Below are positions 13,009 through 20,910 of a DNA stretch of 29,962 bases, piece by piece; the first letter of the stretch is position 1; every line of letters begins with the position of its first letter. The notes under the pieces were generated by a model. It worked only from the letters and a program-made list of their open reading frames with translations, was not told the origin of the DNA and made no database searches. This stretch comes from Clostridium sp. CAG:594. GTDB lineage: Bacteria; Bacillota_I; Bacilli_A; RF39; UBA660. Position numbers and translations under genes: made by a program. The stretch spans positions 53,803 through 83,764 of the forward strand of contig FR881474.1 in assembly GCA_000434835.1 (NCBI GenBank), written 5' to 3'.

Positions 13009-13947
13009 ATGAACTATGAAAGTAACATAACTATAATTAGAAGAGAATATAATGAGGAAAGAGTAAGCGAAAATCTAAGGGCAAGAATTGAGTTCTTTAA
13101 GAAAAATAAAAGAGCACCTAAAAGAAGTAAGGATAAAGAAGAACAAAGACTATATGATTCATATAGGAGACTTAATTTAGAAGACTATTACAATTTGGAT
13201 AAATATTTATTAGAAGAAAACAAAATGATAGATGCTTATGATTTAGCACATAAAGATTTTTATAAAAGACAAAAAAGCATAAACTCTAAAAGAAATTATA
13301 TTTCTAAAGTAATAAAAAATTATTATAACTTTTATTTAGAAAATAATAGGTTTGCATCCGATGTAGATAAAGAAAATGAACTAGAAAGAAAAATAAGTAA
13401 GGATTATAACGGTATAATATGTTATAAGAAATATTATACTAAAGAGCATCTTTATTATGTTAACATGATTAATGAAATAAAGAAGAATAAAAGAAATAGG
13501 GAAAATCTTCAAAAGATAAAAAAATATATTAATTTTTGTCTTGAAAATTCTAAAGTTCCTGTTCACTTTTCTTCTGATAGCAAAAATATTGAAAGAAAAA
13601 AAGAAAATAGAATTGCAATTAATTTAGAAAAACTTAATTTAGATGATATTGTTATTCCAAATGCTTTATTAAACGAACTTTATGATGCTATAGATAGTGT
13701 TAAAAATAAAGATGAAGATGATTATAAATTAGCATTAAATGAGCTTTTCTTAAATATTATAAGATATATGGAAGAAAATAATTGTTCTTGCTTTAATGAT
13801 AAAAATTTAAAATTTCCTTATAATGATAAAGAAATAAGCTCTGATCATGCAATGCGTTTAATAAGAGAAAACTCAAAATATTTAGATGGTGATTTAATAG
13901 AAAAATATAATGGTTTTCCATTTGTTAGAAAGAAACTTAATATGTAA
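13009..13947 (+). CDS. Repeat protein of unknown function (possible helicase-associated-like repeats)
   Basis: 312 residues from ATG 13009 (MNYESNITIIRREY), chosen because AAAGGGATG sits just upstream; ATG 12985 is in frame but almost leaderless. The protein is very rich in K, E, N and Y. It contains repeats with a common shape, an aromatic helix then (E/K)N-(R/K)-(A/V)P or F and a K/D/E-rich helix: RIEFFKKNKRAPKRSKDKEE near 30, YYNFYLENNRFASDVDKENE near 105, and YINFCLENSKVPVHFSSDSK near 180. A weaker copy (RYMEENNCSCFNDKNLKFP) lies near 262. The pattern recalls helicase-associated (HA) repeats, which bind nucleic acid. I cannot confirm that. It stands alone between its own promoter and the rimP promoter. 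Confidence 0.65.
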   Translation: MNYESNITIIRREYNEERVSENLRARIEFFKKNKRAPKRSKDKEEQRLYDSYRRLNLEDYYNLDKYLLEENKMIDAYDLAHKDFYKRQKSINSKRNYISKVIKNYYNFYLENNRFASDVDKENELERKISKDYNGIICYKKYYTKEHLYYVNMINEIKKNKRNRENLQKIKKYINFCLENSKVPVHFSSDSKNIERKKENRIAINLEKLNLDDIVIPNALLNELYDAIDSVKNKDEDDYKLALNELFLNIIRYMEENNCSCFNDKNLKFPYNDKEISSDHAMRLIRENSKYLDGDLIEKYNGFPFVRKKLNM

Positions 13948-13966
13948 AGTGCTATTTTAAAAAGTA

Positions 13967-13994
13967 TTGCAATTATACTATTTTATGTTATAAT
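13967..13994 (+). promoter_or_regulatory. Promoter of the rimP-nusA-infB operon
   Basis: TTGCAA (13967-13972), 16-bp spacer, extended -10 TGTTATAAT (box 13989-13994). This is the only clear promoter before the five-gene operon. Confidence 0.8.
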
Positions 13995-14007
13995 ACTTGT
14001 AGCAACG

Positions 14008-14036
14008 AAGAGTAGGGCACAAAAAGTCCTGCTCTT
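14008..14036 (+). promoter_or_regulatory. Leader hairpin before rimP
   Basis: AAGAGTAGG/CCTGCTCTT form a 9-bp stem (one G-T pair) around a purine-rich loop, right after the promoter and ending 23 nt before the rimP start. A short T-rich stretch follows, so it could be a conditional terminator or an mRNA-stabilising hairpin of the kind often found ahead of rimP-nusA operons. Confidence 0.6.
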
Positions 14037-14059
14037 TATATTTGAAGGAGGTATTAAAG

Positions 14060-14311
14060 ATGGATGCTAAAGTAAGAGAGTTAATAGAAGAACCTCTTAA
14101 GGAAAACAACATTAAACTTTGTGATGTTGAATATGTTAAGGAAGGTGCTATGTATTTTCTTAGAGTGGTAATAGATAAGGAACCATTTGTTGATGTTGAT
14201 ACTTGTGTTTTAGCAACAGGGATTATAAATCCACTTATTGATACCCTTGAAGATGAATTTGATGATTCATATGTATTAGACGTTTGCTCATTAGAAAAAG
14301 GAGAAAATTAA
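14060..14311 (+). CDS. rimP: Ribosome maturation factor RimP, N-terminal domain only
   Basis: 83 residues; ATG 14060 follows AAGGAGG by 9 nt. The sequence from NNIKLCDVEYVKEGAMYFLRV through VDVDTC and FDDSYVLDVCSLE is the RimP N-terminal domain. RimP binds the small ribosomal subunit and aids maturation of its head. Family members are normally about 150 residues, with a C-terminal SH3-like domain that contacts ribosomal protein S12. Here the protein ends where the usual SSPG-x-x-R-P junction should start, and nusA begins 1 nt after the stop. No frameshifted remnant of the missing domain is visible, so this is a clean domain loss. The gene position (first, before nusA) supports the identification. 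Confidence 0.85.
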   Translation: MDAKVRELIEEPLKENNIKLCDVEYVKEGAMYFLRVVIDKEPFVDVDTCVLATGIINPLIDTLEDEFDDSYVLDVCSLEKGEN

Positions 14312-14312
14312 G

Positions 14313-15416
14313 ATGAATAGTAAAGAATGTAAAGAATTTATTAATGCACTAGAAGCTATATGCAAAGAAAAACAAATAAGTGAAGAAGTTATTTTTGAAG
14401 GAATGACACAAGCTCTTTCTAAGGCTTATGCAAAGGAAACTAATCTTCCAAATATCAGAATAGATATAAATAAGAAAACAGGAGAAATAAAAGGTTATTC
14501 TTATCAAAAAGTAGTTAGTGAGTATACTGACGGTGAAGAAGATGAAGCAGGAGAAGAGACAGTTGAAATCTTACTTGAAGATGCAAAGAAAATTGTTCCT
14601 GATATAACCGTTGGCGAAACGATAGAAGAAGAAGTTCCTTTAAAGGACTTTGGACGTGTTGCAACGCAAGCAGCTAAACAAATTTTAGTTCAAAAGGTAA
14701 GAGAAGCAGAAAGACAAAGCATTATGGCTGAGTTCGAGGATAAAGAAGGAGAATTGTTAGTTGGTACTTTATCACGTGAAGATTCTCAAAATTATTACGT
14801 TGACTTAGGAAGAATGCATGGTATTTTACCAAAGAGTGAACTTATTCATGGCGAAGAGTTAAAAATGGGTTCATCTGTTAAAGTATATGTAACAAAAATA
14901 GATGATACCGGAAAAAGTCCTCTTATCTTACTATCTAGAAGTCACTATGGTTTTGTAAAAAGATTACTTGAAAATGAAATTCCTGAATTAAATGATGGAA
15001 CAGTAATATTATATAGTGTAGCTAGAGATGCAGGTTCAAGAAGTAAAATAGCTGTTTACTCAGAAGATGAAAGCGTAGATGCAGTAGGCGCTTGTATTGG
15101 TGAAAAAGGTTCTAGAATTAATCGTATTTCAAATGAACTAGGTGGAGAAAAAATAGACGTAGTTAAATATGATAAAGATCCAATTACGTTCATTAAAAAT
15201 GCTTTATCACCAGCAAAAGATGTAAAAGTATATATATTAGATGAAAAGAAAAAAGAAGCACTAGCAGTTGCAGAAGGTGATAACTTATCACTTGCAATTG
15301 GTAAGAAAGGTCAAAATGTTAGACTTGCAGCGCGCCTAACACATTACAGAATAGATGTTAAAACGCCTGAACAAGTAAAGGAAGAAAAAATAGACCTTAC
15401 AAATGCTTTATCCTAA
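14313..15416 (+). CDS. nusA: Transcription termination/antitermination factor NusA
   Basis: 367 residues, the usual size in Bacillota. The N-terminal RNA-polymerase-binding domain (about 1-130, FEGMTQALSKAYAKE) is followed by an S1 domain (about 145-210, GTLSREDSQNYYVDLGRMHG) and two KH domains: ARDAGSRSKIAVYSED with GEKGSRINRI, then EGDNLSLAIGKKGQNVRLA. NusA binds polymerase and nascent RNA, promotes pausing and hairpin-dependent termination, and supports rRNA antitermination. The C-terminal acidic repeats of proteobacterial NusA are absent, as expected. The ribosome-binding site AAAAGGAG lies in the end of rimP, giving tight coupling. Confidence 0.97.
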   Translation: MNSKECKEFINALEAICKEKQISEEVIFEGMTQALSKAYAKETNLPNIRIDINKKTGEIKGYSYQKVVSEYTDGEEDEAGEETVEILLEDAKKIVPDITVGETIEEEVPLKDFGRVATQAAKQILVQKVREAERQSIMAEFEDKEGELLVGTLSREDSQNYYVDLGRMHGILPKSELIHGEELKMGSSVKVYVTKIDDTGKSPLILLSRSHYGFVKRLLENEIPELNDGTVILYSVARDAGSRSKIAVYSEDESVDAVGACIGEKGSRINRISNELGGEKIDVVKYDKDPITFIKNALSPAKDVKVYILDEKKKEALAVAEGDNLSLAIGKKGQNVRLAARLTHYRIDVKTPEQVKEEKIDLTNALS

Positions 15417-15434
15417 AGGATGGTGTAATTTAAA

Positions 15435-15698
15435 ATGAAACAAAAAAAAGTTCCTATGCGTACTTGTGTTGTAACTAAAGAAAAATATCCTAAAAAAGAA
15501 TTAATTAGGGTAGTAAGAGATAATACCGGTAAAGTAACGGTTGATAAGTCTGGCAAGCAAAACGGAAGAGGAGCATACCTAAAGAAAGATTTAGAAGTAG
15601 TAGATATGGCAAGAAAAACTAAAGCCTTAGAAAAATATTTAGAAGTTTTAATACCTGAGGAGGTATATGAGGAGTTAGAAAAAGCTATAAATAAATAA
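15435..15698 (+). CDS. rnpM: RNase P modulator RnpM (YlxR)
   Basis: 87 residues with an AAAGGATGG site. Family signatures are PMRTCVVTKE at the N-terminus, the central LIRVVRDNTGKVTVD, and the GRGAYL motif. YlxR/RnpM binds the RNA subunit of RNase P and modulates tRNA maturation; it was earlier known only as a nucleoid-associated or RNA-binding protein. It lies in its normal place between nusA and infB. In Bacillus an L7Ae-like gene (ylxQ) sits between ylxR and infB. Here infB starts 20 nt after the stop and that gene is absent. Confidence 0.94.
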   Translation: MKQKKVPMRTCVVTKEKYPKKELIRVVRDNTGKVTVDKSGKQNGRGAYLKKDLEVVDMARKTKALEKYLEVLIPEEVYEELEKAINK

Positions 15699-15718
15699 GG
15701 AAAGGGGCGATTTGTCTC

Positions 15719-17854
15719 ATGATGAGTGTTTTAGAATATGCACAAGATATGAATAAAAGTGTAGAAGAAATAATAAAGATGTGTGGTAAGTTGGGAATTG
15801 ATGTTAAAAATGAAGACGATATGCTTTCGGATGATTCTATCGTTGAACTTGATAATGCGTTTTCAAACGAACCAGAAGAAGAAAGCGTAGTAGATGAAGA
15901 AATAATCAAAAAAATGGACGAAGATGATTATTATGACGAAGCTATTGATACTTTAATAGATAAAAAGGATGCGGTTTATAACAGTGAGCCAAAACCGGTT
16001 AAACAAAAGAAGAAAAATAAGAAAAACGATAAAAAAGATATTAAAAAAGCTAAAAAAGAAATGTATAAAAACAAGGAAAAACTAGTTTCTAATGAAACGG
16101 AGTCTAACTCTAACATTATTTTATACAAAGAAGGAATGACAATTAAGGAGTTTGCAAAAGAACTTTCTGTTTCGGTTACTGATTTAATTAAGAAATTAAT
16201 GACTTTGGGTATTATGGCTAGTATGAATGCATCGATAAGTTTTGATGATGCATCAGTTATCGCGTTAGAATACAATAAAGAATTAAAAAGAGAAGAAACG
16301 CAAGACATTGCAAACTTTGAAAAGTTTGAGGTAACAGATGATCCAAAGGATCTAGAAGAAAGACCTCCTGTTGTAACAATAATGGGACACGTTGACCATG
16401 GTAAAACGTCTCTTTTAGATGCCATTAGACAAAGTCATGTAATAGAAGGTGAATTTGGTGGTATAACTCAGCATATAGGAGCATACCAAGTAAGTTATAA
16501 TGGTAAGAAAATAACTTTTATTGATACTCCAGGACATGCTGCATTTACTGAAATGAGGGCAAGAGGTGCATCTATTACTGATATAGTAATTATAATTGTT
16601 GCAGCAGATGATGGTGTTATGCCTCAAACAATAGAAGCAATTGATCACGCTAAAGCAGCAAAAGTTCCAATAATAGTTGCGATAAATAAAATGGATAAAC
16701 CAGGAGCTGATCCTGACAGGGTAATGCGTGAAATGAGTGAACATGGTCTTACACCTGATTCTTGGGGAGGAGATACATTATTTGTTCCTATTTCTGCAAA
16801 AACTCATGAAGGAATTGATAAATTATTAGAAAACTTGTTATTTATAGCTGAAATGCAAGAATTAAAGGCAAATCCAAAGCGTTATGCAATGGGTACTGTA
16901 ATAGAATCTAAATTAGATAAAAACGTAGGTTCAGTTGTTACTTTACTTGTTCAAAATGGTACTTTAAGATTAGGAGATCCAGTTGTTATTGGTGAGTATT
17001 TTGGTAAGGTAAGGACTCTTAAAAACGATTTAGGTGAAGAAGTTGTTGAAGCACTTCCTTCATCCCCTGTTTCTGTAACTGGTATATCAGGAGTTCCAAC
17101 AGCGGGTGATAAATTCATGGCCTTTGAATCAGAAAAGCAAGCTCACAGCGTTGCAGAACAAAGAAGTGAAGTAGCTAAGTTAAAGTCAAATACGCTAGCT
17201 AGTGCAATAAGCTTGGATGATTTATTTGGTAAGATATCAGAAGGTTTAAAAGAGATTAACATCGTGTTAAAAGCAGACGTTAAAGGTAGTGAAGAAGCTG
17301 TTAAAAACACGTTATCTAAAATAGATGTTGAAGGATGCAAACTAAACGTTATAAGAAGTGGTGTTGGTACTATTACCGAAAGTGATATCGTTTTAGCTAA
17401 TGCATCTAGTGCAATCATAATTGGATTTAACGTAAGACCATCAGCTAAAATACTTGATATTGCAAAAGAGTATGGTGTAGATGTTAGACTTCATAACATA
17501 ATTTATAAAGTAGTAGAAGAAATGGAAGCTGCTATGAAAGGTATGCTAGATCCTGAATACGAAGAAAAAACAATTGGTTCAGCTGAAATAAGAAAGATAT
17601 ATAAATTCTCTAAAACTGGTAATATCGCAGGATGTTACGTTTTAGACGGTATAGTTAAAATGGGTGCTAAAGCACGTGTTATTCGTGATGGTATTGTAAT
17701 ATATGATGGTGCAATTAACACAATTCAAAGGGAAAAGAACCAAGCAAAAGAAGTAAAAGCAGGATTTGAATGTGGTATTACACTAGAAAATTACGGTGAT
17801 ATTAAAGAAAAAGATATTATAGAAGCATATGAACTTGTTGAAATAAAGAGGTAA
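15719..17854 (+). CDS. infB: Translation initiation factor IF-2
   Basis: 711 residues. The start is ATG 15719 or 15722, after GAAAGGGGCG. Two IF2_N modules lie at the N-terminus (about 2-30, LEYAQDMNKSVEEIIKMC, and about 135-190, MTIKEFAKELSVSVTDLIKK), separated by a charged lysine/aspartate-rich linker. The GTPase domain has G1 GHVDHGKT (223-230), G2 GGITQHIGAY, G3 DTPGH, G4 NKMDKP and G5 SAKT. Domains II to IV and the C-terminal fMet-tRNA-binding beta barrel follow (ending GDIKEKDIIEAYELVE). IF-2 places initiator tRNA on the 30S subunit and promotes subunit joining. rbfA starts 3 nt after its stop. Confidence 0.98.
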   Translation: MMSVLEYAQDMNKSVEEIIKMCGKLGIDVKNEDDMLSDDSIVELDNAFSNEPEEESVVDEEIIKKMDEDDYYDEAIDTLIDKKDAVYNSEPKPVKQKKKNKKNDKKDIKKAKKEMYKNKEKLVSNETESNSNIILYKEGMTIKEFAKELSVSVTDLIKKLMTLGIMASMNASISFDDASVIALEYNKELKREETQDIANFEKFEVTDDPKDLEERPPVVTIMGHVDHGKTSLLDAIRQSHVIEGEFGGITQHIGAYQVSYNGKKITFIDTPGHAAFTEMRARGASITDIVIIIVAADDGVMPQTIEAIDHAKAAKVPIIVAINKMDKPGADPDRVMREMSEHGLTPDSWGGDTLFVPISAKTHEGIDKLLENLLFIAEMQELKANPKRYAMGTVIESKLDKNVGSVVTLLVQNGTLRLGDPVVIGEYFGKVRTLKNDLGEEVVEALPSSPVSVTGISGVPTAGDKFMAFESEKQAHSVAEQRSEVAKLKSNTLASAISLDDLFGKISEGLKEINIVLKADVKGSEEAVKNTLSKIDVEGCKLNVIRSGVGTITESDIVLANASSAIIIGFNVRPSAKILDIAKEYGVDVRLHNIIYKVVEEMEAAMKGMLDPEYEEKTIGSAEIRKIYKFSKTGNIAGCYVLDGIVKMGAKARVIRDGIVIYDGAINTIQREKNQAKEVKAGFECGITLENYGDIKEKDIIEAYELVEIKR

Positions 17855-17857
17855 GTT

Positions 17858-18199
17858 ATGAGCGTTAAAACAGAAAGAATAGCAAATTTATTAGTAAGAG
17901 AAATAAGTGACATATTACAAAATGAAGTAAATGATTGTGACATTAAGTTTGTAACAATTACTTATTGTAAGGTAGATACTGACCTTTCTTTAGCGCAAGT
18001 TTATTGCACTGTTTTAGATCAAAATAAGAAAGATAAGTGTTTGCATGATCTAAATGGTGCAAAAGGATTTATTAAAACAGAACTTGCTAAAAGAAAGTTA
18101 GAGATAAGAAGAATTCCAGATTTAAGATTTATATATGATGAATCAGTTGAGTATGGAAACAAAATAGAAAACATAATAAATAAAATAAATAAAGATTAA
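17858..18199 (+). CDS. rbfA: 30S ribosome-binding factor RbfA
   Basis: 113 residues. The GAGG ribosome-binding site overlaps the infB stop. The type-II KH-like fold is recognisable: RIANLLVREISDILQNEV, FVTITYCKVDTDLSLAQVY, then FIKTELAKRKLEIRRIPDLRF and DESVEYGNKIE. RbfA binds near helix 1 of 16S rRNA and is needed for late 30S maturation and cold growth. In most Bacillota rbfA is followed by truB. Here a strong terminator and about 7 kb of other genes intervene. Confidence 0.96.
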   Translation: MSVKTERIANLLVREISDILQNEVNDCDIKFVTITYCKVDTDLSLAQVYCTVLDQNKKDKCLHDLNGAKGFIKTELAKRKLEIRRIPDLRFIYDESVEYGNKIENIINKINKD

Positions 18200-18227
18200 A
18201 AAAGATAGATTTTTCTATCTTTTTTTT
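18198..18227 (+). terminator. Terminator of the rimP-rbfA operon
   Basis: AAAAAAGATAGA/TCTATCTTTTTT stem with a 4-T loop and a long T tail. A diverged copy of the same hairpin ends the next gene (19127-19157). Confidence 0.93.
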
Positions 18228-18237
18228 GTAATATATA

Positions 18238-18264
18238 TTGATAATTAATCGTTAATGTGATAAT
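18238..18264 (+). promoter_or_regulatory. Probable promoter of the prepilin-like gene
   Basis: TTGATA (18238-18243), then GATAAT (18259-18264) after 15 bp, with TG one base before it. The spacing is short, so the exact boxes are uncertain. Confidence 0.45.
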
Positions 18265-18295
18265 GTTCTAATGTATGATAGATAGGAGAAAATTC

Positions 18296-19126
18296 ATGAG
18301 AAAAAATAATAAAGGTTTTACACTTATTGAGCTTTTAGCGGTAATAGTAGTTCTTGCTATAATAATGGTAATAGCAACTGTAAATGTAAATAAACAAATT
18401 AAAAAATCCAGAGAAAATGCTAATGATATTAGTATGAATGCTATTAAAAGAGCAGCTAAAACTTGCATGTTAGAAAATAATGAAGATGAAGATAGTTGTA
18501 GTAGTGTAACCGGTTTAATAGAAGATGGCTATTTAAATGATTTTGAAGATCCGTATGATAAAAACAATGATGATTTAGATTCTACTTACATAATTACTTT
18601 TGATGATAAAACTAATAGTGTTTACGTAAGTGATATAAGGCATGATATTTATTTTTCTAATTTAAAATTAGTTAGAAAAAACGGAAGTGCAAGTGTGGTG
18701 GATACTCCAAATATATCAGAAAAAAGCATAAATAATTTTAGTGTTGAAGTTAAAAATCCTGGTGACGAAGTTGTTTATTCTTTTGATATATTTAATAAAT
18801 CTGAAAATGATGTAAAAATATCTAATATTAATAATTTTGAATTATTTATTTATAAAGTAGCAGCAAGTAAAAGCCCGGATTTAAAATATGATTTAAATGG
18901 TGATGGTGGAGTAACTTCAGCAGATGCATCTGCTATTTATAGCAAGTTAAAATTTGGTTTATATAATGATGATGAAAAAACCAAAATAGCAAAAGGAGAG
19001 ATTATTAAATCTGGTACTTTAAAAACAGTTAAAATAATAGTTAGTGTAAAGGAAAATGCTTCTTCATTTAAGGATGTAATTAAGATATATAACAAAGCAT
19101 CTTTAACACTAGATTTTGAAATATAA
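18296..19126 (+). CDS. Type IV prepilin-like protein with a dockerin-like calcium loop
   Basis: 276 residues from ATG 18296, after TAGGAGA. The N-terminus is a textbook class III prepilin signal: basic MRKNNK, cleavage after G7, then FTLIELLAVIVVLAIIMVIA with Glu at mature position 5. A short helical domain (to about 60) contains CMLENNEDEDSCSS with a possible disulfide. A beta-rich domain follows (YSFDIFNKSENDVKI). At residues 199-210 DLNGDGGVTSAD is a perfect D-x-N-x-D-G-x-V-x-x-x-D EF-hand loop followed by a helix, as in half a dockerin. The protein would be processed by a prepilin peptidase and stay surface-bound or build a pseudopilus. No pilin ATPase, platform protein or peptidase is in the window. 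It has its own promoter region and terminator. Confidence 0.82.
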   Translation: MRKNNKGFTLIELLAVIVVLAIIMVIATVNVNKQIKKSRENANDISMNAIKRAAKTCMLENNEDEDSCSSVTGLIEDGYLNDFEDPYDKNNDDLDSTYIITFDDKTNSVYVSDIRHDIYFSNLKLVRKNGSASVVDTPNISEKSINNFSVEVKNPGDEVVYSFDIFNKSENDVKISNINNFELFIYKVAASKSPDLKYDLNGDGGVTSADASAIYSKLKFGLYNDDEKTKIAKGEIIKSGTLKTVKIIVSVKENASSFKDVIKIYNKASLTLDFEI

Positions 19127-19157
19127 TAAAAAGGTGGATTTTTTCTATCTTTTTTTC
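19127..19157 (+). terminator. Terminator after the prepilin-like gene
   Basis: AAAAGGTGGA pairs with TCTATCTTTT (two G-T pairs) around a T-rich loop, followed by T residues. It is visibly related to the rbfA terminator at 18198, with two changes compensated by wobble pairing. Confidence 0.82.
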
Positions 19158-19229
19158 GTTTTTTGTAGAAATTAAAAGAAAAATAATATATAATTATATT
19201 AATAAAATATAATTCGGCCGGTGATATAT

Positions 19230-20591
19230 ATGATTAATTTAGTTAAAAAGGAAAATCTTAACGTTGGAATACTTGAAACTGATTTTGATATCTTTTCAGA
19301 TATTATTAATACTTTTTCTAGTGAAAATATAAAAAGAGACTGTTTAGCGGATATAGATGATTACATTGTTCCAGAATATTTTAAAAATAAGCTTACCATA
19401 GTAATTCAAACTAATGATATGTTAATTGGGTATGCTTCGTTTGAATTTAAAACAAGTAATAATTCATCTTCTGTTGAAATTAATAAACTATATGTGTTAG
19501 ATGAATTTAAGGATAAGAATATGGAAGGACTTCTTATTGAAGCCGTTATTTATGTAGCAGGAGAAGTAGGTTCTAGATGCGTTACGGTAACGATTGATGA
19601 ACATGATAGCATTATGTATAACATATATCATTCTCTAGGCTTTTATGAGGTTGGTATTAATGAAGAAGGAAGCGTACTTAGCATAAATGTTTCATCTGCG
19701 GTAATAACAAGAAGATTAAATGATAAATTTAGGGATATTCCAAAAGATTCCATTAATTATAAAGATTTGAAACTAGTAAAAAAAATAGCATCTGGAAGAT
19801 CAGGTAACATATATTTAACACAAGATGGAAGAATTCTTAAAATGTTTACATCAACTTCGTTTACTTATATAAAAGATAGGGAAGAGACACTTAGATATTT
19901 AAAAGATATTGATATAGAAGAGATAGTAAAACCAAAGCATTTGGTTTATTATGATGGAGTATTTGTTGGTTATATAATGGAATATTTACCAGATGGTGCA
20001 TCTCTATCGAAAAACACAGAGAAATATAGTTTTGAAGAAAAAATAGAAATAATTAAGAAAATAGAAGAAGTTATGAAAAAACTCCATAAGAAAAAGATAT
20101 ATATATGCGATTTAAATCTTGATAACATATTTTTAGATAAAAATGGTAATGTAAGGCTAATAGATTGTGACAGTTTTGTTATTAAGAAAAACGTTGTTAA
20201 TAATGAAGTAGACATAAAGTATCAAGATGGAATTTATAAAATAGTTTCTGATAAAACTGATTTATATGCGTTTGCGGTAACTAGTTTGGAATTATTAACT
20301 GATGAGAAAATAGATGATAATGCATCTAATTTAGAAGTTGAAAAAGTATATAATAAAAATAAGGGAAAATTACCGATAAGCTTTAAAAACTACTTTGAAA
20401 GTATTTTTAAAACTAGAGATCGTTTTTACTTATCTGATTCATATGAAAGATATTTATCTAGTATGTATGATGAAGGTGATGATACGGGACTTCCTATTAC
20501 TAAGAGTGGTAAAATAAGTGTTATTATACTTTCTATAATAATAGTTGTAATCGCAGTAGTTGGGTATGTTGTGTTTAAGTTTGGTAGGTAA
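19230..20591 (+). CDS. GNAT acetyltransferase - protein-kinase-like - transmembrane fusion
   Basis: 453 residues from ATG 19230, after GGTGAT. Residues 1-155 look like a GNAT N-acetyltransferase: VEINKLYVLDEFKDKNMEGLL for the acetyl-CoA loop region (Q/RxxGxG replaced by DKNMEG), and NIYHSLGFYEVG for the terminal strand. From about 180 it is a eukaryote-like kinase: glycine loop SGRSGNIYL (188-196), beta-3 Lys204 (ILKMF), hinge region MEYLPDGASL, catalytic loop YICDLNLDN (D294, N299; Lys of HRDLK replaced by Asn) and DCD in place of DFG (D312). The C-terminus is one transmembrane helix (about 428-450), so both domains face the cytosol. The promoter is unclear: TATAAT boxes lie at 19189 and 19208. 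It heads a four-gene run ending at 23376. Confidence 0.75.
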   Translation: MINLVKKENLNVGILETDFDIFSDIINTFSSENIKRDCLADIDDYIVPEYFKNKLTIVIQTNDMLIGYASFEFKTSNNSSSVEINKLYVLDEFKDKNMEGLLIEAVIYVAGEVGSRCVTVTIDEHDSIMYNIYHSLGFYEVGINEEGSVLSINVSSAVITRRLNDKFRDIPKDSINYKDLKLVKKIASGRSGNIYLTQDGRILKMFTSTSFTYIKDREETLRYLKDIDIEEIVKPKHLVYYDGVFVGYIMEYLPDGASLSKNTEKYSFEEKIEIIKKIEEVMKKLHKKKIYICDLNLDNIFLDKNGNVRLIDCDSFVIKKNVVNNEVDIKYQDGIYKIVSDKTDLYAFAVTSLELLTDEKIDDNASNLEVEKVYNKNKGKLPISFKNYFESIFKTRDRFYLSDSYERYLSSMYDEGDDTGLPITKSGKISVIILSIIIVVIAVVGYVVFKFGR

Positions 20592-20616
20592 TAAAATGTA
20601 TAAAGGAGACGTTAAA

Positions 20617-20910
20617 ATGAATGTGAAAAAAGATGATGTATTTAAACTTTCTAGCGGTGTGTATATCACATTAGACGAAACAGAGTATGAAGGTGTAAGA
20701 TACATATTTGTTAACAAATTGGATGAAAGAGAAGAACCAACTAAGGAATTTGTTGTGTTTAAATGCTTGGAAAATGGCCTTGTTATTGAAAAAAACAAGA
20801 ATGTGTTAACACCAGTACTAAATTATTTTAGTGAACGTGCTAACGATAATTTAGAGCTTATTTCAGATCTTTATAAAAGAGGTGAAAAAAATGACGACAG
20901 ACAGAGCTAA
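20617..20910 (+). CDS. Small DUF1292-like protein (paralogue 1)
   Basis: 97 residues from ATG 20617, 7 nt after AAGGAGA. The sequence FKLSSGVYITLDETEYEGVRY, then YIFVNKLDEREEP and VFKCLENGLVIEKNKN, shows the pattern of DUF1292-type small acidic proteins: a short beta-rich domain with E/D-Y-x-G-x-x-Y-x-F and a C-terminal helix. The function is unknown. It resembles the protein at 23131 in length and in the K-L-x-x-x-x-x-Y-x-x-L-D-E-x-x-Y core, so the two are likely paralogues flanking the large helical protein. Its last 20 nt overlap the following gene, indicating coupled translation. Confidence 0.65.
   Translation: MNVKKDDVFKLSSGVYITLDETEYEGVRYIFVNKLDEREEPTKEFVVFKCLENGLVIEKNKNVLTPVLNYFSERANDNLELISDLYKRGEKNDDRQS

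Noticed and set aside
15976..17418. Long minus-strand frames opposite infB
   Set aside because: They are shadows of the AT-rich infB coding sequence without ribosome-binding sites or family features.
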